A stretch of 64,000 bases of DNA from Dyadobacter sp. (GCF_017744695.1 NZ_JAGIAS010000005.1:465601-529600); one strand, 5' to 3'. Counted from the first letter of the stretch, positions 22,479 through 31,760 are shown. The notes: generated from the sequence alone by a model not told the origin. A program made the numbers and translations.

Positions 22479-24413
22479 TTACTTGCGAATAGGGAGTCCA
22501 CCGTCTGGTAAAACCTTTTTCAAAAAAGTGGATATGGTAGCGAGCGTCGGTTCGAACCACGGGTCGAAAAACATGAAAGTATGCGGGGCCTCGGGAAACG
22601 TCCTGACTTCGCTGTACGTGCCAAATACATTCAGTTTTTGGATAAAATCCGTTCTTCCGGCGTGCATACGGTCCACCGAGCTGTTGATGAACAGGAACGG
22701 CGGCGTCTTTGCACTGACGTGTGTTAGCGGGGCAGCCTCATTCCAGAGGTCGGGCCGCTCGGTTTTGGGATAACCCAACCAGTAGGTAGCCGCGGAAATG
22801 GATTTGGAATCGTCGCCCTCGCCAGACTCCGGGTGAATGAAGGCCAGCGTCCCATCCATGTTTACCACAGCCTGCACCGCGCTGGACCCTTCGTTTTGAC
22901 CGGTTATGCCCTCAAATTTAGCTACCCCATTGGTCGCTCCCACAAATGCGGCAAGTTCGCCGCCGGCCGAGAAACCCAGGATCGCAATGCGTGCGGTATC
23001 GATGCCGTATTCGCCGGCATGTGACCGCATCCAGCGCACCGCGGCTTTCAGGTCGTGCACGGCAGCGGGGTAGAGAGCGTGGGTGGATAGGCTGTAATCG
23101 GCCGTGATGCAGACGTATCCCTTGCCCGCGAGCTTGCGTGCGAGGGTGTTGTTATGCGTGCGGTCGCCCGAACGCCAGCCGCCGCCGTGCACCATCAGCA
23201 CGGCCGGTAGCGGCATCTTGCCCCGCTTTTTAGGTTTGTAGATATCCAGCAACAGCTTTTTCCCGGCAGGGGTGGTGCGGTATGCAATATTCCGCACGAG
23301 CTGGATCGTGGCCGGCATGGTGGAATCCGCAATGCGGATGTTCGGATGTCGTGTGATTTCGTGTTGGTAGGAGCCTTTCACCGAAAAACTGGTATCGGGT
23401 ATGCCCGAGGGCTGCAAGCGTAGCTTTTTGCCCGGAATCCAGCCCGAAAGAATGTTTTCGATCGTGTATTTCTCCCTCTCCTCTGGCGTGAGCTGTCTGG
23501 ACCAGGCAACCCGGGCACTTGCATCCGCGCCGGGGCCCGAGCTGTTGTATTCGGCGTAGAATGCGGTTTTTTCTTTTTCAGGGAACATATTGTCACCCTT
23601 CCACGCGTCCCAGCCTTCCGGGGTGATGTGCCCGCCCATTTCGGTATCGATCAAAACGGTTTTCGCAAATGGCCGCCACGGACGACCCAGGTATACCCGG
23701 GTGGCCTCCTCGTTCGCGGTTAGTTTACAATTCAAGAAGACATAGCCGAACGCTTGTTCGCGGGTGGTGGAAGCGGCGGTAATGTAGGAGTTGGTAAGGC
23801 TCCGGATAGTGCAATGCTCGAAAACGGCGGTTGCTTCCCCGAAAATAAAGTCGGTAGTGCCGGTAATGAGGCAATCTTTGTAAAAATTCCGGCCGTCTTT
23901 GGCGGTGTAGAGCGTGTCCTGGTTGCCCAGGATGCGGCAGTTGTAAACGTCGATACGGTCGCCCTCGGTAGCCAGCGCTACGGCCTGCCCCACGCGTCCG
24001 GCCGTATTTTCGATGGTGAGGTTTTGCAGGGTGCAGTCGCTGGCTTGCACGAGTACCGTATAGGAGGTATAGGTACTGAATTGGGCATTGCCGGTCAAAT
24101 CGCGTTGCGGGAAGTCCTTCCCGGAAAAGTCGTTGTTGGTAATGATGGTTTGCCAGGCATTTTCGCCGGTCAGCGTAATGTTCTTTTTCCAGGCCGGGAT
24201 CACGAGTTTTTCACGGTAAATGCCATTTTTGACATGGATGGTGGCCCTGATCTGCGAATGGTCGCGCACGGCATTGACGGCTTCCTGGATGGTCCTGAAA
24301 TCGCCGCTTCCGTCGGCGGCGACGGTAAATTGTTGCTCGATGGCCTGCACCTGCGCATGAACGCGTAGGCAAAGCAACAGCGAGAGGAGCAGCAGGCCGA
24401 TTTTTGTCAGCAT
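22479..24413 (-). CDS. Pectinesterase (CE8) fused to an alpha/beta-hydrolase esterase
   Basis: 644 residues from the ATG at 24413, chosen because it opens a clean signal peptide (LTKIGLLLLSLLLCLRVHA); an upstream start adds 30 odd residues. Residues 25-330 are a pectin methylesterase helix: GDFRTIQEAVNAV, QAVAL, GNQDTLY (165-169), TDFIFGEA (catalytic Asp, 187-194) and YLGRPW (241-246). Residues 375-644 are an alpha/beta-hydrolase: MVHGGGW (oxyanion hole, 407-413), GFSAGGE (nucleophile Ser482) and a late Asp and His (SSVDRMH, APHTFMFF), as in BD-FAE/acetyl-esterase enzymes. It should remove methyl and acetyl groups from pectin. Confidence 0.9.
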   Translation of the reverse strand: MLTKIGLLLLSLLLCLRVHAQVQAIEQQFTVAADGSGDFRTIQEAVNAVRDHSQIRATIHVKNGIYREKLVIPAWKKNITLTGENAWQTIITNNDFSGKDFPQRDLTGNAQFSTYTSYTVLVQASDCTLQNLTIENTAGRVGQAVALATEGDRIDVYNCRILGNQDTLYTAKDGRNFYKDCLITGTTDFIFGEATAVFEHCTIRSLTNSYITAASTTREQAFGYVFLNCKLTANEEATRVYLGRPWRPFAKTVLIDTEMGGHITPEGWDAWKGDNMFPEKEKTAFYAEYNSSGPGADASARVAWSRQLTPEEREKYTIENILSGWIPGKKLRLQPSGIPDTSFSVKGSYQHEITRHPNIRIADSTMPATIQLVRNIAYRTTPAGKKLLLDIYKPKKRGKMPLPAVLMVHGGGWRSGDRTHNNTLARKLAGKGYVCITADYSLSTHALYPAAVHDLKAAVRWMRSHAGEYGIDTARIAILGFSAGGELAAFVGATNGVAKFEGITGQNEGSSAVQAVVNMDGTLAFIHPESGEGDDSKSISAATYWLGYPKTERPDLWNEAAPLTHVSAKTPPFLFINSSVDRMHAGRTDFIQKLNVFGTYSEVRTFPEAPHTFMFFDPWFEPTLATISTFLKKVLPDGGLPIRK

Positions 24414-24542
24414 ATTCTGGAAAATGGTTTTTAATAGTGCAGTCAGTGAAGACAATACTGCACCGCAAAGTTTTTTAGAAATTATTTTATTATTATTTTT
24501 CATACATATTGTTCTAAATGATTGAATTCATTTTGCAATGCC

Positions 24543-25214
24543 ATGGAAACCCTTATTGTTTTTGCCCTCTATTTGTATTCGCATTTAGGTTTCGACTTGC
24601 ATAGAAATCAATATTATGCGTTGGACGAGAGCCGTTTTTTTGCATTACCCAAATGCAATGAGTTGATCCCGTTGCAGAATCCGGATACCTTGTTTCTGGA
24701 TGCGGCCGTTTTTCAGGCGAGCAATGAAGTGAGAAGAAAGTACGGTTTGCCGCCATTTGAATATGACCCTGGTTTATACCTGGCATCGTCGGGACATGCC
24801 ACTTCGATGGTTTATCGTATGTTTTTCAATCATACCAATCCATATAGCCCCTACGAACGTACGGCTCAGCGGCGGGTGGAATTGTATACCAAAAGATTTA
24901 AAAGGATTGCTGAAAATATCGGTAGATACCAGACCCTGATAAGCGGTGATTTTATGATCGCGCGATGGGACCGCCGTTTGAATCAATATGAATTCCTGAA
25001 TGAAAGCGATCACCAGCTCTGTATTCCGTTCACTTATGCCGCCTACGCGCGGTTTGTGGTGGAACAGTGGATGGCGTCGACGCCGCACCGTAAGAATTTA
25101 ATGAATCCCGCATATACTTATTTGGGTTGCGCCGCGCGGCTATCTCCCGAACCTTATTTGCATAAAAAAGCACCCTACGCGAGTCTGGTGCAAAACTTCG
25201 GCGGCGAGCACTGA
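24543..25214 (+). CDS. CAP (SCP/PR1)-like domain protein
   Basis: 223 residues from the ATG at 24543. A short hydrophobic start (METLIVFALYLYSHLGF) may be a poor signal peptide. The CAP pattern follows: FQASNEVRRKYGLPPFEYDPGLYLASSGHATSMVYRMFFNHTNPYSPYERTAQRR, then RIAENIG and a late AYARFVVEQWMASTPHRKNLMNPAYTYLGCAAR, with the two His and two Glu/Asp of the CAP cavity plausible. These secreted domains are of varied function (lipid binding, proteolysis). It diverges from the pectinesterase gene with 129 bases between. Confidence 0.8.
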   Translation: METLIVFALYLYSHLGFDLHRNQYYALDESRFFALPKCNELIPLQNPDTLFLDAAVFQASNEVRRKYGLPPFEYDPGLYLASSGHATSMVYRMFFNHTNPYSPYERTAQRRVELYTKRFKRIAENIGRYQTLISGDFMIARWDRRLNQYEFLNESDHQLCIPFTYAAYARFVVEQWMASTPHRKNLMNPAYTYLGCAARLSPEPYLHKKAPYASLVQNFGGEH

Positions 25215-25262
25215 AGTTTTAATGCATTAATTCGTAGAATTGCCAGGATTGACGTTTTACGG

Positions 25263-25841
25263 ATGGATCTGCAAGTAATGTTTGACGAACTCAAAACCCA
25301 TTTTGGCAAGCTGATATCGCTTACTCCCGAGGAGTTTGCGTACGTCAGTTCGCATTTTACCAGTCGTAAATTCCGGAAACATCAGTTCCTCGTTCAACAG
25401 GGCGCACCGGTAATGCACGACTTTTTTGTGATAAAAGGTCTGCTGAAATCGTCGTTCGTCAACGAGCAGGGGAAAGAGCATATTCTTCAACTGGCCATGG
25501 AGGACTGGTGGATATCCGATTACCAGGCATACTTCAACCAAACCGACGCCACACTCGATATTACCTGTTTCGAAGATGTGGAAGTGCTTTGCCTGTCGCT
25601 GGCGAACCGCGAAAAGCTTTGCAGTGAAATGCACCAGATCGAATATTTTTTCAGGAAAAAGTCGAATGCGGGCTATATCGCCCTGCAAAGGCGCATTCTG
25701 TCATTTATGAACCATAGCGCCGCCGAGCGCTATCACGAATTGTTGCAAATATACCCCTCACTGGCGCAGCGGGTGCCTAAAACGTTGCTGGCTTCGTATC
25801 TGGGCGTGTCGCGCGAAACGCTCAGCCGCCTGTCTGCCTAG
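25263..25841 (+). CDS. Crp/Fnr-family transcriptional regulator with CRP-like recognition helix
   Basis: 192 residues. The sensor barrel is residues 25-115 (RKFRKHQFLVQQGAPVMHDFFVIKGLLKSSFVNEQGKEHILQLAMEDWWISDY). The final helix-turn-helix is LAQRVPKTLLASYLGVSRETLSRLSA. SRETLSR carries the same Arg-Glu-x-x-x-Arg arrangement that E. coli CRP uses (SRETVGR) to read TGTGA-TCACA. A textbook TGTGA-N6-TCACA site begins at the last base of this gene's stop codon and lies before the DJ-1/PfpI gene, so that gene is the likely target. Confidence 0.9.
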   Translation: MDLQVMFDELKTHFGKLISLTPEEFAYVSSHFTSRKFRKHQFLVQQGAPVMHDFFVIKGLLKSSFVNEQGKEHILQLAMEDWWISDYQAYFNQTDATLDITCFEDVEVLCLSLANREKLCSEMHQIEYFFRKKSNAGYIALQRRILSFMNHSAAERYHELLQIYPSLAQRVPKTLLASYLGVSRETLSRLSA

Positions 25842-25858
25842 TGTGATCTACATCACAC
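25841..25858. promoter_or_regulatory. CRP-like operator
   Basis: GTGTGATCTACATCACAC has perfect 7-base arms around CTAC and differs from the idealised E. coli CRP consensus core TGTGATCTAGATCACA at one base. It begins at the last base of the regulator's stop codon and lies 76 bases before the DJ-1/PfpI start. Confidence 0.75.
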
Positions 25859-25934
25859 CAAACTAGTGACCTTCTTCCTGTCGCATCCCGGCTGCGGGTA
25901 GCAATTTTGCATTGTCAAAACAATTCAGGAAAAC

Positions 25935-26693
25935 ATGGCAAATGCTTTGGTAAAACTCGCTCTCGCGGCTTCTGTGATCAGTTCGAACAGTGACGCGATG
26001 GCCCAGACAGGACAAAAAATGGAAAAGAAAATTCTCTTCGTGGTAACGAGCCACGCTACAAAAGGCAGTACCGGCGAACCTACCGGATATTATCTCGGTG
26101 AAGTATCCCATCCGTGGGAAGTGCTCAGTGATGCTGGTTATGAAATTGATTTCGTGAGCCCCAAAGGCGGTAAGGCGCCCGTAGATGGTTTCGATCTGAC
26201 CGACCCGGTTAACAAGAAGTTCTGGGATGACGAACAGGCCCGCCAAAAGGTGGAGAACACCCTGACCCCTGACGCGGTAAAGCCGGAGGATTACGAGGCG
26301 ATTTTCTATGCAGGGGGACACGGGGCAATGTGGGACTTTGCCGACGACGCGAAGATCGCGGCTATCGCAGCCAGGATTTACGCGAAAAATGGCGTGGTAG
26401 CGGCTGTCTGCCATGGCCCGGCCGGTTTGGTGAATATCAAACTCGCCGATGGGAGCTACCTGGTTAATGGTAAGAAAGTCAATGCATTCACCAATGAGGA
26501 AGAGGCTGCCGTAGGGATGGATAAAGTCGTGCCTTTCGCGCTCGAATCCCGGCTGATTGAACGCGGGGCGAAATTCGAGAAATCGGGGAACTGGCAAACG
26601 CACGTGGTGACCGATCAGCGGCTGATCACCGGGCAAAACCCACAGTCGGCTAAGGCTGTTGGTCAGGCGATTGTGGCTGCACTGGGCAAATAA
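25935..26693 (+). CDS. DJ-1/PfpI-family (Hsp31-like) class I glutamine amidotransferase-like protein
   Basis: 252 residues. The first 24 residues (ANALVKLALAASVISSNSDAMAQ) look like a weak signal peptide with an AMA-Q cleavage site; an internal ATG (MEKKILFVV) would give a cytosolic form. The Hsp31/glyoxalase III core is plain: GYYLGEVSHPWEVLSDAGYEIDFVSPKGG, FYAGGHGAMWD, and the nucleophile elbow AAVCHGPAGL with Cys in place. His and Glu of a triad are available (GGHGA, GEVSHP). Such proteins detoxify methylglyoxal or act as chaperones. Probably controlled through the CRP-like box upstream. It ends in a strong terminator. Confidence 0.88.
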   Translation: MANALVKLALAASVISSNSDAMAQTGQKMEKKILFVVTSHATKGSTGEPTGYYLGEVSHPWEVLSDAGYEIDFVSPKGGKAPVDGFDLTDPVNKKFWDDEQARQKVENTLTPDAVKPEDYEAIFYAGGHGAMWDFADDAKIAAIAARIYAKNGVVAAVCHGPAGLVNIKLADGSYLVNGKKVNAFTNEEEAAVGMDKVVPFALESRLIERGAKFEKSGNWQTHVVTDQRLITGQNPQSAKAVGQAIVAALGK

Positions 26694-26718
26694 GAAAGGA
26701 AAAGAACAGCATGCATGT

Positions 26719-26763
26719 AAGCCGGTACCCCAACCCACTATGGGCACGAGGACCGGCTTTTTG
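26719..26763 (+). terminator. Rho-independent terminator after the DJ-1/PfpI gene
   Basis: AAGCCGGT and ACCGGCTT pair around a 25-base loop and run into TTTT. It lies 26 bases past the stop codon. Confidence 0.65.
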
Positions 26764-26899
26764 TCATGCACAGCGCATTGGTGGTAAGTTGTCCTAAACT
26801 TCTGTTTGCGGGATGGTAAAGCCAAGTAAAATGGTGGGATAAGTATGTAAATTAGGGCCTAACCTTTTTGTTTGTATTTAAACCATAACTAAACCCGTT

Positions 26900-28387
26900 T
26901 TGAAAAGCTTTGCAAGTCTACGCTGGTTGTGGGCCGTTTTGCTGGCCGCGCCATTATTCCTTCAATATCTGCCTGAGAAGCAGCCGGCTTTGAAACCAGC
27001 CGTAAAACCTAATATCCTGTTCATTTTTGCCGACGACCAGCGGGCCGACGCGCTGGGAATAGCCGGTAACCCCGTCGTGAAAACGCCGAATATCGATCAA
27101 TTGGCGAAATCGGGTACGCGGTTTGCGAATTGTTACGTCATGGGCGGGCATCACGGGGCTATCTGCGCTCCCAGCCGCGCGATGCTCATGAGTGGGAAGA
27201 GCCTGTTTCACGTGTATGATGTGCTCGACGGCGTTCATACGATGCCCCAGCATTTCGCGGAAAACGGGTATGAAACATTCGGTACCGGTAAGTGGCATAA
27301 TGGCGGCCAAACTTTCGAGGCCTCCTTTCAGAAAGGTAAAGCAGTCATGCTGGGCGGCATGAGCGATCATTTTCAGGTACCGGTACGGGATTTGAACAAT
27401 GGTAAACTCGGCGAGCCGGTGGTAAAAGGGTTCTCGACCGACATCTTCACCGAAGCAGCGCTTTCTTATATTGATGAATATGCAAAAGGCAAAAAAACCA
27501 ATCCGTTCTTCTGCTACATTGCCTACACAGCGCCGCACGATCCGCGTTCGCCGCGAGAGGATTACGTCGGCAAATACCCCGAAAAAGACATTCCATTGCC
27601 CGGCAATTTCAAGCCGGTGCACCCGTTCGACTATGGTGAGGCCCAGGTGCGTGACGAAAACCTGGCGCCCTGGCCACGCACGCCGGAAGTTGTTAAGGCT
27701 ACATTGTCGGACTACTATGGGCTGATCAGTCATCTCGATGCCCGCGTGGGCGACATTATCCGGTCGTTGAAGGAAAAGGGGCTTTACGAAAACACGATCA
27801 TCGTTTATGCTGCCGATAACGGTCTGGCGGTGGGTAGCCACGGGCTGCTGGGCAAGCAGAGCTTGTACGAGCACAGCATGAAGGTGCCTTTCATCATAAC
27901 CGGACCGGGCATTCCGAAGAGTCAGGTATCCAATGCATTGGTGTATCTCTATGATATTTTCCCCACGCTGGCCTCGGTAACCGGCCTTCCCAAGCCGGAG
28001 GCAGTTGATGGCAAAAGCCTTGCGGATGTGATCGCCGGGAAGTCCAAAGGCGTCCGGGAAAGTAGTTTTACAGCATACCGAAACCTGATCAGGGCGGTGC
28101 GGGACGAGGAATGGAAGCTGATCCGTTACCCAAACCGCGATTACACCCAGCTTTTCAACCTCCAAAAAGATCCGCTGGAAACGGAAAACCTGTCGGGCAA
28201 AGCCGAATACCGCCAGAAAGAGGAAAGTTTGAAAAAACTGCTGATCCAATGGCAGCAACAAACGGGTGACACTGTGGCTTACACGGCTAAAACGATTCTT
28301 CCGCTACAATACGAGCCTGAAAAGTTCGAGCGGACAATGGACAAGTTTCAGCCGAAGTATACACAGGACAGGTATTTCAAGAAATAG
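26900..28387 (+). CDS. Sulfatase 1 (Cys-type, family S1)
   Basis: 495 residues from a TTG start; no ATG in frame gives the signal peptide (KSFASLRWLWAVLLAAPLFLQ), so TTG is preferred. The formylglycine motif is C-A-P-S-R at residues 89-93 within HHGAICAPSRAMLMSGK. NILFIFADDQRAD holds metal-binding Asp residues; GTGKWHNGG carries the Lys-x-x-His of the substrate side, and YAADNGLAVGSHGLLGKQ the later Asp-Asn pair. It needs a separate formylglycine-generating enzyme, not seen here. First of three sulfatases; 9 bases separate it from the second (28397). Confidence 0.9.
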   Translation: MKSFASLRWLWAVLLAAPLFLQYLPEKQPALKPAVKPNILFIFADDQRADALGIAGNPVVKTPNIDQLAKSGTRFANCYVMGGHHGAICAPSRAMLMSGKSLFHVYDVLDGVHTMPQHFAENGYETFGTGKWHNGGQTFEASFQKGKAVMLGGMSDHFQVPVRDLNNGKLGEPVVKGFSTDIFTEAALSYIDEYAKGKKTNPFFCYIAYTAPHDPRSPREDYVGKYPEKDIPLPGNFKPVHPFDYGEAQVRDENLAPWPRTPEVVKATLSDYYGLISHLDARVGDIIRSLKEKGLYENTIIVYAADNGLAVGSHGLLGKQSLYEHSMKVPFIITGPGIPKSQVSNALVYLYDIFPTLASVTGLPKPEAVDGKSLADVIAGKSKGVRESSFTAYRNLIRAVRDEEWKLIRYPNRDYTQLFNLQKDPLETENLSGKAEYRQKEESLKKLLIQWQQQTGDTVAYTAKTILPLQYEPEKFERTMDKFQPKYTQDRYFKK

Positions 28388-28396
28388 GTTTTGAAA

Positions 28397-30172
28397 ATGA
28401 AAAACACACGCTTCCTCCGCACGATCCTTTTGGTACTGTGCACGATATGGTTCCGGAATGAAAAGGCCGACGCGCAAGTGCGGCCAAACGTTGTTCTCAT
28501 CCTGGCCGACGATCAGGGTTGGGGCGATTTGAGTATCAATGGCAATGCCAACGTCCGCACGCCAAATATCGATCGGATTGGGAAGGAGGGGGCACAGTTT
28601 GCAAGGTTTTATGTCTCGCCGCTATGTGCCCCCACGCGCGCGGGCCTGCTCACCGGGCGTTACCACTACCGCACGGGCGTGTGGGGTGTGTCCAACTCGC
28701 GGGAATTTATGAACCTGGATGAGGTTACGCTGGCCGATCTGCTCAAAAAGGACGGCTACGCCACGGGCTGCTTCGGTAAATGGCATAATGGCAGCCAGTA
28801 TCCCTACCATCCCAACGGCCGCGGATTCGACGAGTTTTACGGAATGCTCAGCGGGCACTACGCCAATTATTTCAATACAACCGTTGATCATAATGGCGAG
28901 CCGGCAAAAAGCACCGGCTACATTGCGGATGATCTGACAACGAAGGCCATTGATTTTATTGAAAAGAGTAAGAAGGCCAATAAGGCTTTTTTGTGCTATA
29001 TCCCTTACAATACGCCGCATTCGCCTTTTCAGGTGCCGGATGAATATTATAACAGGGTGAAGGCGCGGGGTATCCGGCAGTTCAGTCGGAACAAAGGCGA
29101 GGAGGACGAAGAAACGACGATTGCGGCATTGGCGATGACCGAAAACATTGACGATAATGTGGGACGGGTCCTTCAAAAACTCGAAGACCTGAACCTTACG
29201 AACAATACCATCGTCATCTACCTCAGCGACAACGGGCCTAATTCCTGGCGATGGAACGGAGATATGAAGGGCAGGAAAGGCACTGACGGAGAGGGTAGCG
29301 TGCGTGTCCCGTTCCTTATTCGCTGGCCGGGCGTTATTCCCGCAGGAAAGGTGGTGAATGGTAATGCGGCATACATCGATCTGCTTCCTACCTTGATTGA
29401 TCTGACAGGCATACCTATGAAAAAGACCGGCAAACCGCACGACGGTATCAGCCTCCAACCCGCGTTGACAGAAGCCGCGGAACTGCCGGACCGCCTGCTT
29501 TTTTTATCCATCAATAAAAATAATAGCGTTAGAAAAGGGCATTACGTCTATCAGAACAACGCGCTGTACGATCTCGCAGCGGACCCGGCGCAGCAACGCG
29601 ATATCGCTTCCTGGCACCCTGCGTTAGCCGACAGTCTCCGCATGGCATTCGATGCCTGGTATGGGGATATTTATAAAAATATAAATTCGTCGCGCGGGTT
29701 GCCGGTTGGTTATAGCCAATTTCCAAAGACGGTATTACCTTCCCAGGATGCCGTTTTGCACAAATCGCCCAAGGGTACTCTTTCGTACAGTGCTTCCGCT
29801 CCCAATTCTTCGTGGATCGCAAATTGGTCGGATACCGCCTCCTATGTGAGCTGGAATGTGGATGTCCATACCAGCGGGAAGTACCAGGTAAATGTGCGTT
29901 ACACAAGCGCCGACGCGGGTGATACATTCAAACTGGTCTTGAATACGAGCCAAATCTCCGGCAGTATCCCCGAAGCATTTGACCCTCCACTAATCCCAAG
30001 CCCTGATCGCGTGAAAAGGACCGCAGAATCTTATGAAAAGGAGTTCCGTACACTGAAAGTCGGTGAAATCAGGCTGGAAAAGGGCAGCGGCGAGTTGAAA
30101 TTACTGGCTACGGACGTCAAAGGAGGTCAATTCGCCGATATTCGCGCAGTGGAACTGGTGCTTTTGAAATAA
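28397..30172 (+). CDS. Sulfatase 2 with C-terminal beta domain
   Basis: 591 residues from the ATG at 28397. Signal peptide NTRFLRTILLVLCTIWF...ADA. C-A-P-T-R (Cys77) is the formylglycine site in SPLCAPTRAGLLTGRYHYRTG; metal ligands are in VVLILADDQGWGD, YLSDNGPNS and the middle FGKWHNG. From about residue 450 on an extra beta-rich domain appears (SSWIANWSDTASYVSWNVDVHTSGKYQVNVRYTSADAGDTFKL...), resembling carbohydrate-binding modules. It follows sulfatase 1 nine bases later, so they form one transcript. Substrate is probably a sulfated polysaccharide; the exact subfamily is not read. Confidence 0.9.
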   Translation: MKNTRFLRTILLVLCTIWFRNEKADAQVRPNVVLILADDQGWGDLSINGNANVRTPNIDRIGKEGAQFARFYVSPLCAPTRAGLLTGRYHYRTGVWGVSNSREFMNLDEVTLADLLKKDGYATGCFGKWHNGSQYPYHPNGRGFDEFYGMLSGHYANYFNTTVDHNGEPAKSTGYIADDLTTKAIDFIEKSKKANKAFLCYIPYNTPHSPFQVPDEYYNRVKARGIRQFSRNKGEEDEETTIAALAMTENIDDNVGRVLQKLEDLNLTNNTIVIYLSDNGPNSWRWNGDMKGRKGTDGEGSVRVPFLIRWPGVIPAGKVVNGNAAYIDLLPTLIDLTGIPMKKTGKPHDGISLQPALTEAAELPDRLLFLSINKNNSVRKGHYVYQNNALYDLAADPAQQRDIASWHPALADSLRMAFDAWYGDIYKNINSSRGLPVGYSQFPKTVLPSQDAVLHKSPKGTLSYSASAPNSSWIANWSDTASYVSWNVDVHTSGKYQVNVRYTSADAGDTFKLVLNTSQISGSIPEAFDPPLIPSPDRVKRTAESYEKEFRTLKVGEIRLEKGSGELKLLATDVKGGQFADIRAVELVLLK

Positions 30173-30184
30173 TTTCGACCGTCA

Positions 30185-31627
30185 TTAAAACGGCCCCTTC
30201 GCATTAATCCTGTCCGCATGCTTTGCTGCTCCGGGCATTTCACCGCGTTTGTCCTTGGCGGGTAGCGGTTCGCCGGTTTCGCGGTCGTACCAGTCGGGGG
30301 TGAGGTGTTCGGGGGCGGTGTCGCCGGTGTCGTTCTGCCATTGCGCAAGTATCTTTTTTAATGCCTGGATTTGTTGGGAATAGGTATTGTTTCCAAGCAG
30401 GTTCTCCACTTGCGCAGGATCTTTAAAATTATCGAAGAACTCTTCCGATGGTCGTGGCGCCTTAAATGCATCCTCCTGCAATGGACTTAGCTTGCCCGTT
30501 TTCCGTGCGGCTTTCAGGGCTTTGGCCGACTGGCTCTGGTTTGCGTCGATCGGGCCGCCATTGTCGAGTTTCGGCCTTTTGTTGATGATGTATAAAAAAT
30601 CCTTCGTGCGAACAGCGCGCTCGTAAGCCTCGTAATCGTGCCAGTTATGCTCGGCGAAAACGTAGTTTCTGAACTCCTGGTCTGGTTTTTTAAATAATTG
30701 CGCGAAGCTTTTGCCCTGGAACGTAGGCCCGGCGTCGACACCTGCCAGAGCCAGTAGTGTGGGAGCAATATCCACCGCGCTGATCAAGCTCTGGCAGGTT
30801 TGTCCAGCCCCGATTCCCGCCGGCCATTTCACGAGGAACGGCGCTTTAATGCCCGCATCCGTCAGCCGGGTTTTGCTGCCGGGAAACGGGCGGCCGTTGT
30901 CTGCTGTGAAAATAATCAGGGTATTCTCAGCAAGTCCCTGAGCGGCAAGTTCGTTTTCGAGCTCCCCTACATAATGGTCCAAACGGGCTATTTCATTGTA
31001 ATAGGCCACGAGGTCTTCCCGGGTCGCGCGCGTATCCACGAGCGTGGGTGGTACATCTACATCGCGCTCGGGATCGTGCTGCGGGCCATTCGTCGAAGCC
31101 GACCAGGGCCGGTGCGCGTCGTAGGGCGATAGCCAGAAGAAAAACGGCTTGTTCTGCGGCCTGGATTTCAAAAGATTGACCCATTGCGCTTCACCTCCTT
31201 CTCCATTTTGCGCCTGGTTGACCAGCAGCGTGTCGTAAGCACGACGCGTGTTGGGGCCTTCGTGCCATTTGCCTGCCAATGCAGTGTAGTATCCTTTCTG
31301 TTTCAGGATTTCGGGGAAGTATTTCAAATGCGCCGGGAGCGGAGAATGCAGTTCGGCTGCACCGGTATTATGCGGGTAGCGGCCGGTGAGAATGCTCGTG
31401 CGGCTGGGGCTGCAAGAGCTGGCTGTGAGGAACATGTTCGTAAACTTGATGCCTTCACGTGCCAGCTTGTTAAGGTTGGGCGTCTTCACCTTGCCATTGC
31501 CGTAGGGGCCGATATCGTCCCAACTGATGTCGTCACCGATGATGAATATGATATTGACCGGTTGTGCTGCCCGCGCGACGATGCCGGTCAAAAGCAATGC
31601 AATCAAAAGAAAATAACCGCGTGCCAT
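30185..31627 (-). CDS. Sulfatase 3 (heparan N-sulfatase-like)
   Basis: 480 residues, signal peptide MARGYFLLIALLLTGIVARAAQ. The site is C-S-P-S-R (Cys72) in SSCSPSRTSILTGRYPHNTGAAELH; IIFIIGDDISWDD and FTADNGRPFPGSKTRL supply metal and substrate residues. The N-terminal ISWDDIGPYGN and the AALAGKWHEGPNT element match the SGSH-like sulfatases (S1_8), which act on N-sulfated glucosamine. It faces the other two sulfatase genes, 12 bases from sulfatase 2. The substrate is inferred from the family. Confidence 0.88.
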   Translation of the reverse strand: MARGYFLLIALLLTGIVARAAQPVNIIFIIGDDISWDDIGPYGNGKVKTPNLNKLAREGIKFTNMFLTASSCSPSRTSILTGRYPHNTGAAELHSPLPAHLKYFPEILKQKGYYTALAGKWHEGPNTRRAYDTLLVNQAQNGEGGEAQWVNLLKSRPQNKPFFFWLSPYDAHRPWSASTNGPQHDPERDVDVPPTLVDTRATREDLVAYYNEIARLDHYVGELENELAAQGLAENTLIIFTADNGRPFPGSKTRLTDAGIKAPFLVKWPAGIGAGQTCQSLISAVDIAPTLLALAGVDAGPTFQGKSFAQLFKKPDQEFRNYVFAEHNWHDYEAYERAVRTKDFLYIINKRPKLDNGGPIDANQSQSAKALKAARKTGKLSPLQEDAFKAPRPSEEFFDNFKDPAQVENLLGNNTYSQQIQALKKILAQWQNDTGDTAPEHLTPDWYDRETGEPLPAKDKRGEMPGAAKHADRINAKGPF

Positions 31628-31715
31628 GTTTTTCAGAATGAGTGTAAAAGCCCTAATACGCTTACAAAAAGTGATTTAACTAATAATTTTTCAAAAAAAT
31701 TCACAAAAAATTTGC

Positions 31716-31757
31716 GTAGTTAAGTGGCTACATATAAATTCGTAGCCAAATAACTAC
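31716..31757. promoter_or_regulatory. Tandem dyad operator before the ArsR gene
   Basis: GTAGTTAAGTGGCTAC (31716-31731) and GTAGCCAAATAACTAC (31742-31757) are reverse complements of each other at 14 of 16 positions, and each is itself a partial dyad GTAGYYA-NN-TRRCTAC. They are 26 bases apart, start to start, and the second ends three bases before the ArsR start codon, so binding would block both promoter and ribosome. Confidence 0.65.
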
Positions 31758-31760
31758 ACA

